Source: Lachnobacterium bovis (lineage in GTDB: Bacteria > Bacillota > Clostridia > Lachnospirales > Lachnospiraceae). Taken from it: a stretch of DNA of 64,000 nt. Below are positions 59,738 through 64,000 of this stretch, in pieces. The first letter of the stretch is position 1. Every line of letters begins with the position of its first letter. The position numbers and the translations under genes are program-made. The notes beneath the pieces were generated by a model. That model did not search any database and was not told the origin of the DNA. It was given only the letters and a program-made list of their open reading frames with translations. Location of the stretch: positions 54,268 to 118,267 of the forward strand of contig NZ_FOGW01000010.1 of NCBI RefSeq assembly GCF_900111325.1. Direction: 5' to 3'.

Positions 59738-61993
59738 ATGGAAAAAATAAATTTAAATCTTTTAGCAAAAAGTAATCCAGAATTAACAATTAGACAGCAT
59801 ACAGATGATGTTATAGAATGTGCTAAAATTTTAAGTGACAATTATAAAATGGATAAAAAAATAAGAGAATTATTATTTAAATCATGTGAATATCATGATT
59901 ATGGTAAGTTTAATGAAGAATTTCAAAACAGAATAAAAAATGGGGGAAAATTTAATGATGAAAAAGAATTACCACATAATTTTTTGTCAATTTTCTTCAT
60001 CGATAAAAATGATTTTGATAACGAAGAAGAGTATTATATTGTTTGTTATTCCGTTTTGTATCATCATAGTTTTAGAAATGAATCAGTCAATGATTTAGTA
60101 CTAGACAAAAAAACATTAAAAAATAGTTTGTTAGAATGTGTCGAACATTTTAATGTAAAGAGGAGAGACTTTAAAAAAATTGAAGCTGTAAGAAATATAA
60201 ATAAAACAATATTAGTTAAAGGATTATTAAATCGATGTGATTATGCTGCAAGTGCAGGAAACATTGTAGAAATAAATAATAATTTTTTGCTATCTAAAAT
60301 AGATGGTATGTTGAATGAGTGGAAAGAAGTTAACGAGAATGCAAAATGGAATAATATGCAAGAATTTTGTATGGAAAATGCAGATAAAAATTTAATGATA
60401 ACGGCTGCAACAGGTATGGGAAAAACAGAGGGATCTTTATTATGGCTAGGAGATAATAAAGGTTTTTATGTTTTGCCGTTGAGGAGTGCGATAAATAGTA
60501 TATTTTTGAGAGTTGTGAATGATATTTTAAAAGGTGAGGAGATCGAAAATCGTGTAGCTTTATTACATTCAGATAACTTAGGATTCATTGCAATACAAGA
60601 AGAAAAAAGTTTATCAGAAATAGATTTAAAGACATATAAATCAAAATCGAAACAATTTGCAATGCCAATAACTATTTCTACACCAGATCAATTATTTGAT
60701 TTTGTTTTTAAAACAGATAATTATGAAATGAAACTTGCAACTTTGGCAAATTCAAAGGTAATAATAGATGAAATACAAGCATATGATGCTACGATGTTAT
60801 CGTATTTAATAAAAGGAATTCATGACATAATGGAGTTAGGTGGAAAGATTGCAATTTTTACAGCCACATTACCTCCGTTTGTGAAAGAATTGTTGATGAA
60901 GGATTGTAATAATAATACGTATGATTTTACAATTGGTGAATTCAATCCAGATTCGGTCAGACACAATTTGAAAACATTAAATGAAGAATTAAATGTAGAT
61001 AGAATAGTAAAAAAAGCAAATGAAAACTATTTAGAAAAGAAGAGTAATAAAATACTTGTAATCTGTAATACAGTAAAAAAAGCTCAAGAAGTATTTGATT
61101 CCTTAAAAGAAAGCATCCAAAACGAAGAAATTGAAATAAAAATGTTGCACTCAAAATTTATTAAAAAGGATAGGACAAAGCTTGAAAAAGAGATAGGACA
61201 AGATGGTAAAACTGAAGTATCAAAAAATGTAATTTGGGTTGCAACTCAAATTGTTGAAGCAAGTTTAGATATTGACTTTGACTATTTGTATACAGAATTA
61301 TCCGATTTAAATGGTTTGTTTCAAAGACTTGGAAGATGTAATAGAAAAGGAAGAAAGAATACGAATGATACAAATTGTTTCGTCTTTACAGAAATTTTTG
61401 AGAATATTATAAATAGATCAGGAGATAAGGGATTTATAGACGGAACATTATATGATTTAAGTAAGGAGGCTATAAATGGTTGGGATGGATCAATTTCAGA
61501 AAAGCAAAAAGTAGATCTTATTAATACTTTTTTTACAATGGATAAGTTGAAAAAAAGTAATTATATGAAAATATATAGGTCATCGGAAATGAACTTATAT
61601 GAAATGGATGTTAATGAACTTAGTAGTGAGGAAAAAGCAAAGAAATTTAGAAACATCATTTCATATACTATTATTCCAACAGATGTTTATAATAGTCAAA
61701 AAGATTATATTGATGAATTACTTCAAAAAATAAAAAGTATAAAAGTTAATAATCAAAATGATTGGAAAGAATATCAAAAATGTATTGATGTAATTAATGA
61801 ATTAACGGTTGATGTTGGATTATATGATATGGGGTGTTTTAGTAGTGAGGTAGTTGAGACTGAGTTTGACTTAACACAATATCAAAAAATTTATGTATTA
61901 AAATGCAATTATGATGCCGTTAGAGGATATAGTAGAGTATCTAGAGACGAAAGTAATAGTAGTTTAGAAGACGATTACGGAGTATTCATTTAA
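59738..61993 (+). CDS. cas3: CRISPR nuclease-helicase Cas3
   Basis: Cas3 is recruited by Cascade to unwind and degrade target DNA. The 751-residue protein has an N-terminal HD nuclease (RQHTDDV near residue 20, EYHDYGKF near 50, YHHSF near 108). The SF2 helicase follows with Walker A TAATGMGKTEGS (near 222), motif II DEIQAYD (near 342, where DEVH/DEIH is more usual), motif III FTATLPP (near 373) and motif VI LGRCNRKGR (near 531). AGGAAGG precedes the ATG. HD and helicase are on one chain, as in most I-B systems. Confidence 0.95.
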   Translation: MEKINLNLLAKSNPELTIRQHTDDVIECAKILSDNYKMDKKIRELLFKSCEYHDYGKFNEEFQNRIKNGGKFNDEKELPHNFLSIFFIDKNDFDNEEEYYIVCYSVLYHHSFRNESVNDLVLDKKTLKNSLLECVEHFNVKRRDFKKIEAVRNINKTILVKGLLNRCDYAASAGNIVEINNNFLLSKIDGMLNEWKEVNENAKWNNMQEFCMENADKNLMITAATGMGKTEGSLLWLGDNKGFYVLPLRSAINSIFLRVVNDILKGEEIENRVALLHSDNLGFIAIQEEKSLSEIDLKTYKSKSKQFAMPITISTPDQLFDFVFKTDNYEMKLATLANSKVIIDEIQAYDATMLSYLIKGIHDIMELGGKIAIFTATLPPFVKELLMKDCNNNTYDFTIGEFNPDSVRHNLKTLNEELNVDRIVKKANENYLEKKSNKILVICNTVKKAQEVFDSLKESIQNEEIEIKMLHSKFIKKDRTKLEKEIGQDGKTEVSKNVIWVATQIVEASLDIDFDYLYTELSDLNGLFQRLGRCNRKGRKNTNDTNCFVFTEIFENIINRSGDKGFIDGTLYDLSKEAINGWDGSISEKQKVDLINTFFTMDKLKKSNYMKIYRSSEMNLYEMDVNELSSEEKAKKFRNIISYTIIPTDVYNSQKDYIDELLQKIKSIKVNNQNDWKEYQKCIDVINELTVDVGLYDMGCFSSEVVETEFDLTQYQKIYVLKCNYDAVRGYSRVSRDESNSSLEDDYGVFI

Positions 61994-62007
61994 AAAGGAG
62001 GCAAATA

Positions 62008-62511
62008 ATGAATGACAATGAACTTAGAGTGACTGGTTTGATGTTTTATTATTACTGGGTATGTGATAGAAAATTGTGGTATTTTTACAATAATATTTGC
62101 ATGGAACAGAATAATGAAAATGTCGCTCTAGGAAAATTACTAGACGAAAAGACGTATTCTAAAGAAAAAAAACATATTAATATTGATAATGTTATCAATA
62201 TTGATTTTATAGAAAAAGATAATATTTTACATGAAATAAAGAAATCAAAGAAAATTGAAGAAGCAAGTATATGGCAATTAAAATATTATCTATACTATTT
62301 AAAACAAAAAGGTGTTTACGGGCTAGTTGGAAGGATTGATTATCCTTTGCTCAAACAAACTAAAGAGGTTAAACTTCTTGACTCAGATGAAGTTATAATT
62401 GAAAAAGTGCTAGATAATATAAAAAAAATAATATTAGAAGAAAAACCTAGAAGCCTGTATAAAAAAGCTATATGCAAAAATTGCTCATATTATGATTTGT
62501 GTTACATATAG
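62008..62511 (+). CDS. cas4: CRISPR adaptation exonuclease Cas4
   Basis: Cas4 trims prespacers and helps select PAM-oriented spacers. The 167-residue protein has the RecB-like nuclease residues (DFIEKDNILHEIKKSK near residue 68, then QLKYYLYYLK near 90). Its Fe-S cysteines are one in VCDRKLWY (near residue 19) and a C-terminal set in CKNCSYYDLC. AAAGGAGG precedes the ATG. It lies between cas3 and cas1 as expected. Confidence 0.94.
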   Translation: MNDNELRVTGLMFYYYWVCDRKLWYFYNNICMEQNNENVALGKLLDEKTYSKEKKHINIDNVINIDFIEKDNILHEIKKSKKIEEASIWQLKYYLYYLKQKGVYGLVGRIDYPLLKQTKEVKLLDSDEVIIEKVLDNIKKIILEEKPRSLYKKAICKNCSYYDLCYI

Positions 62512-62522
62512 AAAGGAACAAG

Positions 62523-63515
62523 ATGAAAAGAAGCTTTTATTTATATAGTGAGGGTCAATTAGAAAGGCATGATAATACAATACGTTTTATATATAATGAA
62601 AATGATAGAAAAGATATTCCGATAGAGCAGGTATCTGAAATATACGTGATGAATCAAATGAACTTTAATATGCCTTTTTTAAACCTGCTTTCGCAGAATA
62701 ATGTTATAATGCATTTATTTAATTATTATGATTATTATATTGGCAGTTTCTATCCAAGAGAGTCCTTATTGTCAGGAAAAGCTATTGTTAAACAAGTTGA
62801 AACATATACAGATAAGGAAAAACGCTTAAATCTAGCAAAAGCTTTGTTAGAAGCTTCTTCATATAATATATATAGAAATTTAAGGTATTATAACGGAAGA
62901 GGCAAAGAATTAGATTTTGCTATGAAACGTATTTTAGAATTAAGAAATCAAATTATTAAGTGTAGGTCTATTCAAGAATTAATGGGAATAGAAGGAAATA
63001 TTAGAAAATGTTATTATGAACAATGGGAAGCAATAATTAATAACAAATTTCCATTTAAGCAAAGAATAATGCATCCTCCAGACAATGAAGTAAATAGTTT
63101 GATATCATATGTAAATAGTTTGATATATACAAAAACTTTATCGCAAATATATAAAACACAATTAAATCCAACAATTAGTTTTTTACATGAACCTGGTGAA
63201 AGAAGGTTTTCATTGTGTTTGGATTTGTCAGAAATATTTAAACCACTTATAGGGGACAGGTTGATTTTTTCTCTAATAAATAAAGGGCAGATAACTGATA
63301 AATCGTTTGATAAAGGACTAAATGGTTTACATTTAACCAAAAGAGCTTCACAAACAATTTTACAATCGTTAGACGAAAGAATGAAAAAGACTATTTTTCA
63401 CAAAGAATTGAATAAAAATGTTTCATATGAATATTTAATAAGGCTAGAGGCATATAAACTTGTGAAGCATATTTTTGGAGAAAAAGAATATAAAGGATTT
63501 GAAATGTGGTGGTAA
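62523..63515 (+). CDS. cas1: CRISPR integrase Cas1
   Basis: Cas1 inserts new spacers with Cas2. The 330-residue protein has the metal-binding residues in IEGNIRKCYYEQW (Glu near residue 155), SFLHEPGERRFSL (His near 221) and LDLSEIFKP (Asp/Glu near 235). I start at ATG 62523, 6 bases after GAAAGG; the frame extends to 62499 inside cas4. It is nearly adjacent to cas2, which starts 4 bases after its stop codon. Confidence 0.96.
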   Translation: MKRSFYLYSEGQLERHDNTIRFIYNENDRKDIPIEQVSEIYVMNQMNFNMPFLNLLSQNNVIMHLFNYYDYYIGSFYPRESLLSGKAIVKQVETYTDKEKRLNLAKALLEASSYNIYRNLRYYNGRGKELDFAMKRILELRNQIIKCRSIQELMGIEGNIRKCYYEQWEAIINNKFPFKQRIMHPPDNEVNSLISYVNSLIYTKTLSQIYKTQLNPTISFLHEPGERRFSLCLDLSEIFKPLIGDRLIFSLINKGQITDKSFDKGLNGLHLTKRASQTILQSLDERMKKTIFHKELNKNVSYEYLIRLEAYKLVKHIFGEKEYKGFEMWW

Positions 63516-63519
63516 AAAA

Positions 63520-63798
63520 ATGTATGTAGTTTTGATATATGACATACCATTAGAAGATGGTGGGGCTCGCATACAGCGTAATGTTTTTAAAATATGTAAA
63601 AAATATTTGTTTCATATTCAATTGTCAGTTTTTGAGGGGGATATTTCAAAAGTTCAACTGAAACAGTTAAAAAACGAATTGGATAAATATATACGAAAAG
63701 AAAAAGATTCAATAATTGTTTTTAAAAGTAGAGAAAAGAGATGGCTTGAAAAAGAATTTTATGGGAAGGTTGATGATATTACAGATAATTTTCTTTGA
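63520..63798 (+). CDS. cas2: CRISPR adaptation protein Cas2
   Basis: Cas2 forms the central dimer of the spacer-integration complex. The 92-residue protein starts MYVVLIYDIP with the conserved early aspartate (D8), has RNVFKICKKYLFHIQLSVFEG typical of Cas2 and ends KVDDITDNFL. I start at ATG 63520, 4 bases after the cas1 stop codon; the frame runs back to 63475 inside cas1. It is the last cas gene; the CRISPR leader follows. Confidence 0.95.
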   Translation: MYVVLIYDIPLEDGGARIQRNVFKICKKYLFHIQLSVFEGDISKVQLKQLKNELDKYIRKEKDSIIVFKSREKRWLEKEFYGKVDDITDNFL

Positions 63799-63928
63799 AT
63801 TGTCGATGTGCGATATCATAAAAAAGTCTATAGATAGACAATACTGTAAATTAGCAAAATAACCTTATAGAAGTAATAATTTCTTGAATAAAGTTGATGA
63901 CGACAACGAGCATAGACAAAATATATAA

Positions 63929-63958
63929 TTGAAAAGTTTGAAAATACTATGCTATAAT
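63929..63958 (+). promoter_or_regulatory. CRISPR leader promoter
   Basis: TTGAAA (63929-63934) and TATAAT (63953-63958) are 18 bases apart, ending 8 bases before the candidate first repeat. The 63799-63966 leader is A/T-rich without an ORF. Confidence 0.7.
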
Positions 63959-63966
63959 TGTTACGG

Positions 63967-63996
63967 GTATTAATTGAACCAAAGTGGAATGTAAAG
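63967..63996 (+). CRISPR. Probable first repeat of a type I-B CRISPR array (array continues beyond window)
   Basis: The last 34 bases of the window contain a sequence starting GTATTAATTGAACC and continuing AAAGTGGAATGTAAAG. It resembles the roughly 30-base A/T-rich repeats of clostridial type I-B arrays, which often end near TGGAATGTAAA. It sits directly after the cas operon, leader and promoter. Only one copy is inside the window, so repetition cannot be shown. Confidence 0.55.
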
Positions 63997-64000
63997 ACAA

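Overview
This 64 kb window is low-GC DNA from an anaerobic Firmicute, most likely a Clostridia member of the Lachnospiraceae type. The assignment is inferred from several features: strong GGAGG ribosome sites with frequent TTG/GTG starts, a group-B-like [FeFe] hydrogenase, a two-gene SufC/SufB-type Fe-S assembly pair, a TGS-fused nucleoside kinase beside trmK, a lysine riboswitch on dapA, and a Cst-type (Tneap) I-B CRISPR-Cas system. No rRNA, prophage or intact transposase was seen, and most of the window is ordinary chromosomal core.

Layout. 1-4 kb: typA (minus strand, cut by the window edge), a corrinoid adenosyltransferase and a membrane-anchored polysaccharide deacetylase. 4-10.6 kb: a lysine-riboswitch-controlled dapA-dapB pair, then pyrimidine genes (a dihydroorotase-like amidohydrolase with altered active-site residues, then pyrF-pyrK-pyrD). 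10.7-15.3 kb: a MacAB-like export operon with two adaptor proteins. 15.5-21 kb: [FeFe] hydrogenase, cold-shock protein, a DUF5721-like protein, M18 aminopeptidase and DegV, with several short tandem repeats between them. 21.3-24 kb: tRNA-Leu and a degenerate ABC ATPase with a membrane partner. 24-31 kb: dgt-dnaG-rpoD-trmK-nucleoside kinase, then rnpB. 31-40 kb: a ClpX with an acidic N-terminal extension, a YhaO/YhaN-like (SbcD/SbcC-like) pair, a DMT transporter, argJ and proC. 40-46 kb: a lipoprotein, small orphan proteins, a chemoreceptor and an EAL-domain protein. 46-52 kb: a candidate small RNA, tRNA-Leu, sufC-sufB, a SpoU methyltransferase, and a MocR-type regulator divergent from azlCD. 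52-55.3 kb: a CsoR-type copper operon with a CopA-CopZ fusion. 55.6-64 kb: a complete type I-B cas operon (cas6-cas8b-cas7-cas5-cas3-cas4-cas1-cas2), followed by a leader promoter and what looks like the first CRISPR repeat at the right edge.

The observations most worth following up involve protein products hidden inside larger genes. An internal start inside cas8b should give the small Cascade subunit Cas11b. An internal start at the end of copA could release a free CopZ chaperone. Others are the dihydroorotase in a pyr cluster lacking the usual HxHxR metal/substrate motif, an intrinsic-terminator-like hairpin separating the Cascade genes from cas3 and the adaptation genes, an ABC ATPase missing most catalytic motifs, and an unassigned promoter-to-terminator transcript near 46.2 kb. 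I saw no wholly new multi-gene system.
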